From: Psococerastis gibbosa
Lineage: Eukaryota; Arthropoda; Insecta; Psocodea; Psocidae
NCBI GenBank assembly: GCA_963971405.1
Contig: OZ020488.1
Coordinates: forward strand, 6,575,261 to 6,639,260
Reading direction: 5' to 3'
DNA length: 64,000 bases
Every line of letters starts with the position of its first letter. The stretch's first letter is position 1. The position numbers and the translations under genes were made by a program. Shown in pieces: positions 1 to 10,754 of the stretch. The notes beneath the pieces are model-generated. The model searched no databases and was not told where the DNA came from. It saw nothing but the letters and a program-made list of their open reading frames with translations.

Positions 1-650
1 GAAAGTCTTCTTCTTCCCCCTCAATGCAGCGTGGGGGGGGGGGGTCGCCCCGAACCCATTTCCTGAACTCGCTCCAGTCGGACGTTAACGCCTTGAGCTC
101 GGAATCGTCAACGGTGTCGCTCACGAGATTTCACATGCCTCAATACTCCATGCAAAACCTGATAGCTGAAGTGTTAGAGAGCCCTTTATAGGAACTAGAA
201 AGTCTTCTTCTTCCCCCTTAATGCAGCGTGGGGGGGTCGCCCCGAACCCATTTCCTGAACTCGCTCCAGTCGGACGTTAACGCCTTGAGCTCGGAATCGT
301 GAACGGTGTTGCTCGCGAGATTTCACATGCCTCAATAATCCATGCAAAACCTGATAGCTGAAGTGTTAGAGAGCCCTTTATAGGAACTAGAAAGTCTTCT
401 TCTTCTTCCCCCTTAATGCAGCGTGGGGGGGTCGCCCCGAACTCATTTCCTGAACTCGCTCCGGTCGGACGTTAACGCCTTGAGCTCGGAATCGTGAACG
501 GTGTCACTCACGAGATTTCACATGCCTCAATAATCCATGCAAAACCTGATAGCTGAAGTGTTAGAGAGCCCTTTATAGGAACTAGAAAGTCACAGATTCG
601 AACCGCCGGGAGGAATCGTGAACGATGTCACTCGCAAGATTTCACATACG
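1..650. repeat. Satellite of about 195-bp units (three copies plus a fragment)
   Basis: The marker AAAGTCTTCTTCTTCCCCC recurs at about 3, 200 and 392, with partial units to about 590 (spacing 197, 192, 195). Each unit has a G run, GTCGCCCCGAACCCATTTCC and a TTTATAGGAACTAG end. A shortened, diverged unit occupies 591-650. The array is cut by the left edge. A stray inverted piece with a 20+ C run lies near 49205-49280. Confidence 0.93.
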
Positions 651-1817
651 ACCATTCAAACACCCGGTCGGGGTTAGAGGGTAAGAGAATCCATTCAGAC
701 ACATGAAGAGGTTTTTTGCCTTCGGGCCTTTTCCTCTCCCCTGTTCGGTACACACTATACATTAAGCTCTCTTAAGACAATGGTGTAAATGCCTTCGGGC
801 CGTCCCTTTACCCCTTCCTTTCTGACTTTCGGGAGGTGGCACTGGTACTCGACACCAGCAGGTTCGTTACCGGGTCGGTCATCACCATTTCCAGAGTGAG
901 GGGTGGGAAGGCGGTGGCATGCTTGTACTTGTGCAAGTCTCTACACGCCATGCGATCGGAGACGTGTCATAACTCAAAACGGGTACTAACCTCCAGAGGT
1001 GACTGAAGAAGTCAGTCGGATGCATTCATTAAATTGTGTGTATGCGACTAACCTTTCCATTAAAAAAAAATCATTAGCCTATTATTAGCTATCATTAGCT
1101 CGCCTATACTACAGGTACACCACTCTCCTCGTCCCTGATTTTGGACTTTCGTGAGTAGGGTCGGTCTGAGATTCTCGACCGTTGCTACTGCTGTCTTACA
1201 AGTAGTCGAATTTCCCCGCCTAATTTATTAGTCTAGTCTAATAGTCCAAGGTCATGTTCAGATATCGTACATATCATACAGTGGCGGATCCAGCTTTTTA
1301 TTTGAAGGGGTCATGGCCGTAATTGGCGCCCTTTGCTAACAAAGTTAGACCGGTTTACGGTAGACTATTTTTTATTACCAATTTTTTTGAGATAACATTT
1401 ATTCTTAATATTCACATTTGGCTCCTTTCGGGCGCGGGGGGCATGACCCTGTGACTCCCTCCGTATAGTCCCAGCTGTTAACTTGCATGCTATGGGCTTA
1501 ACGAATAGCCACTACTAGCTAAATATAATCATAAAAAAACCTTGAAGTTTTAACTAGTCAGAATATGTACCCGTTCATGTATTCAATTCGTTCAAGAATT
1601 AGCCTACCAAGTTAGCCTCCAGGGCTGCAGTATTAATGGCGAGAGATGGCAAAAAAAAAAAAATAATTCGGACATAATATACGATAGTAATGAAATAGTT
1701 TTTGCATAACCTCAAATTAAAGTGTCATTACTTTGGCGAGTTTGTATGAGCACCTAAAACCCATTTATAAATAATTCTGATTGGCCTAAAAGTTGTCTTT
1801 AAACCTGCCTGCTGAGC
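651..1817. other. Non-coding upstream DNA with one SINE-like copy
   Basis: Apart from the SINE-like copy at 911-1062, I see only simple AT-rich DNA, an isolated GTGGCGGATCCAG fragment near 1281 that resembles the ends of the G-run elements, and no supported coding sequence. Confidence 0.5.
911..1062 (+). mobile_element. SINE-like family C, copy 1
   Basis: Shares GTACTTG[AT]GCGAGTCTCTA and ATGCGATCGG with copies at 29393-29545 and 51430-51980, and ends in an A-rich tail. The start of the better copies (GGCATAGTGGTAGC) fits a tRNA-type A box; a B box is not clear. Non-autonomous retroposon is the likely class. Confidence 0.65.
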
Positions 1818-2062
1818 GCTGTCTCTTCTTCTTCAAGTTACAGCCAGCTGGTTGGCAGCAACATGGGGTATCGATGCCTCCACTTCCCTCGATCCTGGCA
1901 CGCCCTCTTCAGCTCCACCTATGTATTGGCCTCTACATCCTCCATCACTTGCTGTAGATACTCTGTTCTCGGGCGTCCAGATCGGTTGACACCTTCTATG
2001 GCTCCCTCTATGATGCAGCTTACGAAGTTCTCGTGTCGAAGCAAATGTCCAATCCAGTGAGC
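1818..2062 (-). mobile_element. Non-LTR retrotransposon fragment (RTE-like C-terminus)
   Basis: Minus-strand reading gives WIGHLLRHENFVSCIIEGAI, then GRPRTEYLQQVMEDVE, a stop, and LKRACQDRGKWR. This is the familiar C-terminal end of RTE/CR1-type reverse transcriptase proteins. It has an internal stop and no upstream domain, so it is a dead fragment. Confidence 0.85.
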
Positions 2063-2089
2063 TCTTCTTGTAGTAGAATGGTTGGACAC

Positions 2090-2300
2090 AGTCCCAGGCC
2101 ACGGTGTGGGCCCATAGGACAGTGGACCTCCTGATTATAGTGGATTCCGAACCACTTGGGAAACACAGTGAAGTCACACGATTAGTTCGGAGGTGACCAG
2201 AACAAATCCTACCATATGTTTCCCTACCGGGACTGCGCACACGACCAAGTTGTCTGCATCTTTGAACCTGCTCTGGTCCGCTGGATTCAACTTGGTATGG
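2090..2300 (-). repeat. Dispersed repeat Q, copy 1
   Basis: The stretch with GTGGACCTCCTGATTATAGT and GGAACCACTTGGGRAACA matches, in the same or opposite sense, 15120-15330 and 44440-44700. Class unknown. Confidence 0.7.
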
Positions 2301-2330
2301 CGGCCGGCTGAGCTCTTCTTGTACTTATCG

Positions 2331-3229
2331 ATGCAACCAGAGACGGTGGGGATCAGACTTTTATGATTGCTTTCCGACCAAAACTTGGAAACACTTGCTG
2401 TGTGTAATACAATTGCGACACTGTCTTCTAATGTTTCTACTCTTCACAGGTAAGATGACGGTGTTGCACTTTGTTTACACATGGCTAGTGTTTCATATTT
2501 TGGCTAAAAAGTATAAACGAAGAATAAACTGTATTAATTAATTTTCACGAAAATTGACATAATTGAATACCTAACTAGCAGGGGTGCTCATGCATTGACC
2601 ATATCAGGACTCGAGCTTGGTCTAACGTTGTGTAAAAAAAACACTATTTTGCCCCCGAACCCCCCTGTTAACAATTTTGTCAAAAACTCTTTGTCTTTAA
2701 ATCTAGGTTTTTTGCTCTGAATACTTAAAACCCACTATTTTCACCTATCCTTAGAGCAAGCTAACCTAGTTAATTTGTAATCTGAAATTTAGAGGTTCAG
2801 GGGTGCACATTTCCAATCCTTGCACAGGCGCCCCAAATTTATAATTTCACCACTGTTTACATGGACCGCACGCCACTGTCTTTCAGATAACACTGTGTGA
2901 CGTATCGCGAACGTGCCCTTAGAGCTCTAGTTATTGTCATAAAAACAATTCAAATGATCAGTGGCGTGTACTTGAATATTGTTGCTGTGTTATCTAGAAC
3001 TTTCTGTAGTCTGTTGTACTGTAGTTTACTTGGACTGATAAGAATAGTAAATCCTTTTCTGTTTCCTACGCTGCAATGCTTCGACTATCTGTTATTTCGT
3101 AATACTATTTATTGTTATCTGCCTTCGTCATACAGGTGGTTTTATCATGTGCATAAATGTTGCATTCAGTAAATTATGCTGACATTTTAGACTCCAACGG
3201 CCATACCAAAATGAAACCACCAAAATGTG
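2331..3229. other. No supported gene
   Basis: AT-rich DNA. A 91-codon open frame at 2897-3172 has no recognisable motif and no coding features; I treat it as chance. Confidence 0.5.
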
Positions 3230-3735
3230 CATATTTGAGTTCTTCTTCAAATGCCGCTTCTATAGAGTGGCGATGTTCTTGGCAACTGTAAACTAGAAGG
3301 TAGCGTACTTAAGACTCCCCGAAAGGAAGTCAAGTATGTAGAGTATCGAATGTACTTAGTCATTATGACTGCACCAGGGTATTGTAATGCAGTGGTTTTT
3401 CGTTGCCTTCTGCATCCTTATGCCGTTGACTCTTCATTGAGTTCCTCCACCTTATGGCTGTTTCCCAACCCCAGGACCAAAGAGTGCCCTAGTAGTGGTT
3501 ACTTATTTAGTGGCGGCAACTATTCGCCTGGCCACATAGACATCCTCGGGCTACTGTGTCTTTTTCTAGACAAGCCTGCACCACCAGTCTCGCCACCACA
3601 CCCTCCGATCATGCCGCTGTGTGGTCGGGGACTGCTTATTCGCTATATTCACAGCTAGCCACAATGTCTGGTGGCCTTTTCTCTGTCCGCCACCTTCAAC
3701 CCCGCTAGTAGCCTGGAGCTGCCTGGAGCTTAGTA
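3230..3735. repeat. Dispersed repeat R, copy 1
   Basis: About 480 bp shared with 32948-33710 in cyc intron 5, in the same order (GGAAGTCAAGTATG, AGGACCAAAGAGTGCCCTAG, CATCCTCGGGCTACTGTG, GGTCGGGxxCTGCTTATTCG). Open frames inside both copies are broken differently, so neither is coding now. Confidence 0.85.
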
Positions 3736-3749
3736 TCACAAGGTGCACA

Positions 3750-3935
3750 GGGACGGATCCAGTCCATTCTTTTGGGGGGGGGGGGTAGTTGGGAGTAAAA
3801 ATATAGGAAAAGATATATGTAGGATCTCTATTAAATCAGAGCATTCAGAGCGTAGTAAATTAACTCACAATATATTTACTAAATTTTAGGGGGGCAGCTA
3901 CCCACCTGCCCCCCCCCCCTGTATCCATCCATGAA
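3750..3935. mobile_element. G-run foldback element
   Basis: GGGACGGATCCAGTCC followed by a G run at one end, and a C run followed by TGTATCCATCCATG at the other. This is one of several short elements whose inverted ends each carry a 10-15 base G or C tract. Confidence 0.6.
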
Positions 3936-4182
3936 GGTGCATAGAATTTGAAAATTTATTGGGTCCAAGTTACAAAATTAAATAAAAAAATAAGCTTATC
4001 TCTCCAGGTTAGTTTCACCTCGGGGTTTGCAATTCCTGCAGTTTTGTGATTATGTTTTTTGGTGTGCTCATCGGAGCTCCTGTGATGCCTTTAAATCGGT
4101 TAGGTCTTTTATTATTCTTATATATATCTTACAGCATAGAGCGTATTAAAAAATTCTGCTGGAAGCACCTCATTCCCTAGAT

Positions 4183-4464
4183 CAGGGGTTCCCAAACTGT
4201 GATCCACGGAGCGAAGTAAGAAATACAAAATAAAACAGCTGAGTTATTGGAAATTAGAAGCAAAATACGGTAAGTCTTGGCGCTGAGTTATAAAATCTAA
4301 CCGATATCAGTCCCAAATATTTAACCAAATATTTCACGTAGGCTAATTGTAGGCAAAAACTCCTTGATCTTGGTCCTAGAATTTGACGAGTTTTCTGTCA
4401 CAGATCCACGGATAATCTTAAAATAATCTAGTGGTCCACGGAAAACAAAGGTTGGGAACCTCTG
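4183..4464. mobile_element. hAT-like MITE with perfect 8-bp target duplication
   Basis: Begins CAGGGGTTCCCAAACTGTG and ends GGTTGGGAACCTCTG, the usual hAT-type terminal inverted repeat. CCCTAGAT flanks it on both sides (4175-4182 and 4465-4472), the 8-bp duplication expected for hAT transposition. At 282 bp it has no room for a transposase. Confidence 0.93.
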
Positions 4465-4624
4465 CCCTAGATCGACATTAATATCAATACAATTTAATAT
4501 GTAATGGTACTACAAGAAGGTTCCTGAAATCCTTCAATCAATCAAAATGCTTTCATCGTGCCTGGTTTGAAATAAATCTTCAATTCAATTATATTGATAC
4601 CAATATGCCTACACTTTCCCTATC

Positions 4625-4950
4625 CCAAAGCACTGAATTGATCGATGGGACGATTGCATTGTCTGGAATGGGCAGGCCAAAAATGAAACAACACAGTAAT
4701 AATTGCAGGGTACGGTATGCATTGGTATATTGTATTGGCACTTAAATTGTTCAACAAATATTTTTTTATTACAAACCCTAAACTTTGTACTTGGGACAGG
4801 TTGTTCGGGTTTGTTACTCTATTTAACACCTAAAACATACCTGATATTGGAAAGTATCGGTGGGATGGCAGAAAAATGACTTTTTTTTAGTAATTTTTCA
4901 TTGAAATTGATTATTTTTTACTTATTTTTTTACCCCCAAAACTAAACTAG
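4625..4950 (+). mobile_element. 5' half of CAGA-core element, cut by a SINE
   Basis: Matches the 5' part of the family seen whole at 11868-12775 and 60650-61175 (CACTGAATTGATCGATGG, CACCTAAAACATACCTG, TTTTTTACCCCCAAAACTAA). It stops abruptly where SINE A begins at about 4953. Confidence 0.8.
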
Positions 4951-4952
4951 TA

Positions 4953-5172
4953 AGGACATGTAGAGTAGAGGTACAGACTCCGACTTTCACCCGAAAGTTT
5001 GTTGGCTCGAGTCCCACACTTGCTACATTTTCAGGCTATGGTTCGGAGGGCATGTAAAGCAGGCGGTCCTGGGTCTTTCTAGTTGAGTGTAAGAGAGGGC
5101 TTTATAGCCCTAACTCCGCTAGGCTGGCTTAGAAATAGAACGAAAAGTCAATATTATTTATTTATTTATTTA
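4953..5172 (+). mobile_element. tRNA-derived SINE family A, copy 1
   Basis: A box TAGAGTAGAGG (4961-4971), B box GGCTCGAGTCC (5004-5014), a body with TAGTTGAGTGTAAGAGAGGG, and a 3' (TTTA)n tail. The copy at 29096-29154 has a canonical B box GGTTCGAGTCC. Other copies: 26262-26440(-), 44717-44895(-), 48906-49130(-), 52165-52381(-). Confidence 0.92.
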
Positions 5173-5185
5173 CACTTTCAAGGAG

Positions 5186-5605
5186 CAAGGTTTTTACATA
5201 GATTTTTATAATAATACTAGATAACGAACTCCCCTGCATATTTTGAAGCCATCAGCCGCCATTGCTATAAGTGGATAGAAAACGTTGTTTACATTCATTA
5301 ACACCTTGCGTTCTTATGAGATTTCCTAACATTTTCTGTGAAAATTACGTTCAAAAGTTCAATCTTTCAGTTTATTTTCAGTGGATTTTGATCAATAGTT
5401 ACATAAAAGACAATATTAACTGAAATTAAATCATGATAAAATTTATTTTGTCGAGAAGTACTCATTTAATAACAGGTACTTTGCGTTCTTTCCGTTCCTT
5501 CTATCCACTTATAGCAATGGCGGATGGCTTCACAACACTCCATACAGAGACCATGGGAGTTCGATATCTTGTATTATTATTAAAATCTATGGGTTTTTAT
5601 CATGT
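5186..5605. mobile_element. Foldback element with arms of about 95 bp
   Basis: The left arm at 5190-5285 (CATCAGCCGCCATTGCTATA, AGTGGATAGAA) is the inverse of the right arm at 5499-5602 (TTCTATCCACTTATAGCAAT, GGCGGATGGC). The 77-codon open frame crossing the right arm is not a gene. Confidence 0.85.
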
Positions 5606-6071
5606 ACACAAAATTCTCCGTTCAAAATGTAAACAAGGGCTATTCTTGGCGGTATCGCTGAAATAAAAAAAAAACTTAAATGGTGTTGACCGGAAAATTA
5701 AAAAAAACCGAGGTGTTGGCCACCTGTGGACAATAGAATCAATCAGTATGCAACCCGTGGGAGCAGGAGCGCCTCAATACATCGCTATTACGCCCCACAC
5801 AAGGGATTTATTATACTTGTGCTCTGTGCTACGATATAACAATATTATAACTTTGCAATCTTAAAAAAAAATACAATTTTCTGGCCTTTATTAATTTTTT
5901 TTGTTCTGCATACGAACTGAATATTATTAAAAGGAGTTACCTGATGTTATTTGAAAGGAAACTTTTTTGTATCCTATGAGTTGATTCACAAGCTTTTGCT
6001 GCTGGGTTTCAATGCATCGTGGTAATAAGCATTTTATGAGCAGGCCAACCGTTGACCCTGGATAATTATAT

Positions 6072-6256
6072 TCAAGGCCGTAGCCTAGGGGGCGTTCATG
6101 GGGGTTCAACCCCCCCCCCCCCCCCGAAATGAAATGGCTTGACACTAGATAGAATCGGATTTTGAGAGGAAAAATGAAAACTACTATGTAATATCCAATA
6201 CAATTTCACAACCCCCCACCCCCCCCCCCCCGAAAAAAATCCTGGCTACGGCCTTG
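6072..6256. mobile_element. G-run foldback element, about 180 bp
   Basis: Starts GGCCGTAGCC followed by a 15-base C run and ends in a C run plus AATCCTGGCTACGGCCTT. The copy at 28662-28838 is the same element inverted, with the same middle (TTACATAGTAGTTTTCATTT). Confidence 0.85.
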
Positions 6257-6473
6257 ATTATATTGCAGTATTACATACATGTATTCCAGTTCTTCAAACA
6301 ATACAGGTTTACCGAAAATGGTATTTGATATGATGATGATAATGATTTTATATCGGGGGGGGGGGGGCGTGCCAAGTTTCATTAAGATCGGATAATGCGG
6401 TGTTTCCTAAAATTGACATACATACGTATACATACATGCATAGATACATAAGATTTACTAAGATATACTACGC

Positions 6474-6564
6474 GACCACGATAGGATGGCGCTTGGAACA
6501 CTTTGTTTATTCGATTTTTAGAAGTGATTCAAGTGCCATCCTATCGTGGTCGGGTAGTATATAC
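6474..6564. mobile_element. Near-perfect 90-bp hairpin element
   Basis: Left arm ATATACTACGCGACCACGAT AGGATGGCGCTTG and an almost exact inverse ending at about 6564, with a loop of about 25 bp. A short MITE, with TA-rich flanks on both sides. Confidence 0.85.
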
Positions 6565-6654
6565 TGTATATATATATAACATTTTGAACGGGGGGGGGGG
6601 GGAGTTAGACTCAGGGGGTCATGAAATGAAAAGTTGAGAAGACATTTTCCGCAA

Positions 6655-6965
6655 GTCGAACGTTGGTCCAAATTTTTGATTCCTAGATTTCAACAGAATT
6701 AAACGTTTTGAGGTACCAGGAACCCAAAAAAGTGTTTTTTACGAAATGTCTGTCGGTCCGTCTGTCGCTATGTCGTTCTGTCGCTCTGTCTGTCTGTCTG
6801 TTCATCGCTTTCCGGGCAAACTACTTGGTCGATTATGATAAAATTCAGCATGTAGGTTCACAAAAATCATACCTCGAGATCAAATTTTTTATTTTGGGCT
6901 AACTCAATTTGGGGGTGTTTTATTCTCAAAAAACTCCATAAAAACGTCCAAAAAAATTATTATTA
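6655..6965 (-). mobile_element. CAGA-core element, partial, inverted
   Basis: Carries the reverse complement of the family core: AGGTACCAGGAACCCAAAAA, a CTGT-rich microsatellite, CGGGCAAACTACT, ATTCAGCATGTAGGTTCAC. The end is replaced by an ATT repeat. Confidence 0.85.
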
Positions 6966-6999
6966 TTATTTAATTACGCCATAACTTTAGGCTTCCGCT

Positions 7000-7135
7000 G
7001 TCAGCTTTCTTGCAGCACAATGCAACGCATAATCTGGTGAGCCTCTGCTATTGACGAGAGCTGGGCACGTCTTAAAGTGTTTTCTGTCCATTTCTTCCGG
7101 GGTGTCGTACAGAAGGTAGAACGGTGGTCATGGTA
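7000..7135 (-). mobile_element. Non-LTR retrotransposon scrap
   Basis: Nearly the same DNA as 63820-63960 (ATAATCTGGTGARCCTCTGC, TTTTCTGTCCATTTCTTCC), which reads as the C-terminal end of a retrotransposon protein on the minus strand. Here the frame is broken. Confidence 0.7.
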
Positions 7136-8587
7136 GGTGTTAATCTAAATTCCGCCACTGATTGGTATATCTGGGTAGGTTCTTTAGTGGCCTGTTTTTC
7201 TTCTGCACTAGCTTTCCCCACGTTTTTCCAGCGGCGTCGGACCTGTGAGAACAAGTACGGTACTGTTAAACAAAATATAAGAGAACTTCCTGTAAACAGA
7301 AATCCGTATGAAATAACTGGCTTAGAACGGAAGGTGAAGGATATTACGTATAGCTTACTTACGGCTCTGTCCGTTTTAAGCCTGCGCGCCTCCTTCGTAC
7401 GGCTTCTTGCTGACGAGCAGCCTCTTCCTGTCATCAGCTGCCACTTCGTTGTCACCGGTGTTCGGGTGTGCTCTTCTTACCCTCTTGGCTTAAAACTGGT
7501 ATAGTCTGTCACATATCTACCAACTACCTACAAACCTTTCATCTATACCATATTTCATCTTTTAAATTCTCCTCTGCGTCCGCAGTCTTAGCTACTTTTT
7601 CCCCATTAATGTTTTAATTCTAAAATTTGATATTTTCATGTGTTGCACGATTTCTCCGAAAAATTGGTTCAATTTCAGGTAATTTACTGTTTTTATTTTC
7701 AACCGGCTATTGGATAGATTGTCTTTAAGGTCTATTGTTGAGCTAATACCCTAACTGTGATCTTTTGGCTGTCGTTATCAGAAACGTATGAAAGATTTTG
7801 TTGTGAGCGGGGGGCAACATTCGATCCAAAATTCTAGTTTTTTAATAGCTGAAATGTTCAGTAGTTTAACTGTTTTCACGTATTCATAGTTACCCGAGAC
7901 GAGGCCTTTTTATAATTCCCCTTCTATGCAAAGTCAGCATTTCAGCGGAAATACTATCTTGTAAGGTACAGATTTCAAAATATTTGGTAAGGCAATGGTC
8001 GTGGATTTTGGCGGAATTAATTGATTTCTCGTTCCACATCCGCAAAAATATGAAATTAGTCAGATAAAAAATGCATTAGAAACTTCAAGCTTTCACAGGA
8101 AATTTTAATTTTCTCACCTGAAATATTACTACTTAAATAAAAACCAATAAATTGCATTGAGCAGATTTTATAGGATAGTAATCAATCAGTGGGAGAAATA
8201 GACAACTTTTAGGGTTGGATGGGTTGGATTATATTTTTTGTTTGATTAAATATTTGCTCTGTTAAAATACAAAGGGATTATTTCATACAAGACTTTGTTA
8301 TATTAGGTGCAGGGGTTTTCCGTGAAACTGTTAAGTTACAGAAATTTACAACAACAAAAAATATTGAAAATAAAAATGGAAACACCTTCTTCTTCTTCTT
8401 CTTCTTCGGCCGGTACTCCCCTGCGCCGAAGGAATATATTTATAAATTAACAATTATACCCTTATAATACAAATAACCTGTGGGCCCCCAAGTTAATCAA
8501 CTTGTCGGGGGCTCGCACAGTAAACGCTGTAGATGATGCAACAACATGTTTTCTATTTCACGTCTGTGTTAGCAAAAAAAACTTATT
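7136..8587. other. No supported gene
   Basis: Open frames of about 126 codons on both strands around 7072-7504 overlap each other and show no domain or splice support. The rest is AT-rich with a TTC microsatellite near 8391-8407. Confidence 0.5.
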
Positions 8588-8588
8588 G

Positions 8589-8658
<70 letters not shown>
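8588..8658. repeat. (TAA)n microsatellite
   Basis: About 23 uninterrupted ATA/TAA triplets, followed by CAATTCTTTATTACC, which may be the tail of a retroposon. Confidence 0.95.
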
Positions 8659-8661
<3 letters not shown>

Positions 8662-9044
8662 TTCTTTATTACCAACAAATACAATAATTAGACAAAATAC
8701 AATTAGGGTTCCCATGCCTTCATAGAGGCGTGCGGGATACAACCTACAGAGTATAGTTTAAACATTATTCATTTTATTACAATCATGATATAATACTAGT
8801 ATTAGTTACATTGCCGTTAGTGTTTGTTTTATATATATATCAATGCAACCTTTTATGCTCGTATTTGGCCTTGCGGACTTATTGTAACTACTAATGAATT
8901 CGTTATAGTACTAATATGATTTGTGCAAGAATGATGCTGTTGTATGAGCCTTTGTAAATTTGAGTAATAAATAATATATAGGTAAAATGAAATCTTTATT
9001 CTTCAGTCCTCGTAGTACCTTTGACCGCACATGTTGTGGAATAT

Positions 9045-9440
9045 AAATTAAAAGGTTTTCACGGCCAGAGCCAAATGATAATAGAGTAGAATCTGGGCTG
9101 ATGCGCCGTGGTCGATCTGAAAGAGTAGTACCAAACGTTTGATGTCACAGTAGAATCCTGGAAATGTTCGGAAGTACTTCAGCCAACGCCCGTACGTGGC
9201 CTTTCGGCAATCCAACGCCAGTATAAAGATGCTCGTTCCTCCAAAGTTGTCTCACAGGCGACGTTTGTAAGGACATCGCAGGTCGCGAGGTGTTCTGCAG
9301 TTCCTTTAGCAATGGAACATAGGTGGTTCAGAAGTACGCTTTCAGATCGACCACACCCAACAGCCGCGATTCTACTGTCTCATCAAACGTTTAGAACTAC
9401 ACTTTCAAATCCACCACGGCCTCTTCGCCCAGATTCTCCT
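9045..9440. repeat. Diverged copy of foldback family P
   Basis: TTTTCACGGCCAGAGCC, GGGCTGATGCGCCGTGGTCG and later CGATTCTACTGTCTCATC match the arms of the intact palindrome at 29905-30185. The halves have diverged. Confidence 0.65.
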
Positions 9441-9569
9441 GTCCCATCATCTGATTCCAGCCGTAAAAGGTTTTATAATTATACCCTTAGTGCTGTATGT
9501 CATTAGAAACAATGACGGCTGGACCCTGTGTCCGATACATTAGAAATAGATTTATTCATGTGATGGTTT

Positions 9570-10475
9570 CTCCTGATGGGCCACCTGCGTTCTAAATTTT
9601 ATTACCTGTTGCCGCATTTCGTCTCATTTGTTTGTTTCCGTCACCATGCTCATTTCTAATGTGCATTTTAAACGGGAGTGCTTCAGGCAAGCGACCATTC
9701 CAGTAGAGATCTCCCTGGGCGTCTGTTGTGTTTCTAGCTTTTGTCCTCTTCAGCGCTTTGGGTAAGCTTTGGCCTCTTAAGTCTCTCCAGAGATCCCGGT
9801 CGTTCTCCGTATTCTATCACCGTCATCTTCGGCACTTTGGGTAAGCTTTGGCCTCTTGCACCACCTCCCTCCAGACAGCCCGGCCCATCGTCCTCATCTA
9901 CCACCAGACCACCGTCATCTTCGGCGCTTTGGGTGAGCTTTTGCCTCTTGGACCACCTCTCTCCATAGATCCCGGTCGTTCTTCGTATTCTATCACCGTC
10001 ATCTTCGGCGCTTCCGGTGAGCTTTGGCCTCTTTCACCACCGCTCTTCAGACAGCCCATCGTCCTCAACTATCACCGTCATCTTTCGCGTAAAACAACCT
10101 TCTTTTTCTTCTTCTTGTTCTTCTTCGCCTTCTCCGCTTGTGCCGATTTCAGCGTGAGGTGGCGTGACTCATTTTTTTCACAAATCAGTGTGCGATGCTT
10201 CGGCGTTGCCTTTCTTTTATCTGTTCTATTTTCCCCAACATCCCGGTCTTTTATCTTCCTCCGTCACCACCGTCATCTTTCGCGTATGTTGTTGATTAAC
10301 CACCTTCTGCTTCTTCCCTCATGTGCCGATTTGAGCGTGAAGTGGATCCTCTGACTCACTTCTAACACCCCCTCCGTCGGCTACCTGCGTGCTAAATTTT
10401 GGCATTACCTCTTCTCGGCGATCTCATCTGTTCGATTTTACCCGACAAAGTAGTCCTTTGCCTTCCTCTGCTCAG
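9570..10475. repeat. Pyrimidine-rich tandem repeat block just upstream of cyc
   Basis: An inner set repeats every 78-93 bp between about 9745 and 10100 (GGTRAGCTTTGGCCTCTT with CACCGTCATCTTCGGCGCTT). An outer set of about 192 bp repeats CATCTTTCGCGTA and TGTGCCGATTTSAGCGTGA at 10077 and 10269, and CTACCTGCGTKCTAAATTTT occurs near 9585 and 10382. The open frames inside come from the repeat period. It ends about 140 bp before the cyc start codon. Confidence 0.8.
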
Positions 10476-10611
10476 CTGCGCCCAACATTTTTCGTTGATT
10501 CGTAACCACCGCTAGTATATTAGGTTTTCCGGTCCTTCTTTCTTCTAGAAATTTCTCAAAGAGTTGACGCTGTATTTAGCTGACAAGTCTTGATGTGGTT
10601 TTCAATCGTTA

Positions 10612-10754
10612 ATGGGGGCTGGTCCCTTGGTTATTGAGAATGCCAGTGTCAGCAATATGGAAGAATACTCGTCACCAGCAGCGTCGTATTTTTTGCTTTC
10701 CGACACTCCCTCGCACCAGAACATCTACAGTGAACTAATGCCTGTTCCTTCTGG
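10612..10754 (+). CDS. cyc: cyc coding exon 1 (N-terminus)
   Basis: Codes residues 1-47 plus two bases of codon 48 and ends at a perfect GTAAGT donor (10755). The reading starts MGAGPLV, with a second Met at residue 16 (MEEYSSP). It is followed by a Ser/Pro/Tyr-rich stretch containing [11 protein letters not shown] recognise no domain. Support is the in-frame stop just upstream, the donor site and the phase match to exon 2. Intron 1 is 10.2 kb and full of repeats, so an alternative first exon could be missed. Confidence 0.75.

Noticed and set aside
1240-1252. TCCAAGGTCA nuclear-receptor half site upstream of cyc
   Set aside because: A single short match 9 kb from the start codon with no known promoter nearby is not evidence.
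3350-3658. 102-codon open frame
   Set aside because: The matching DNA at 32948-33710 is broken in other ways; it is dispersed repeat R, not a gene.
7072-7504. Opposed 126- and 127-codon open frames
   Set aside because: Overlapping frames on both strands with no motif; one end is a retrotransposon scrap.
9848-10354. 168-codon open frame upstream of cyc
   Set aside because: It spans the pyrimidine-rich tandem repeats and its text is Phe/Ser/Pro low complexity without a domain.
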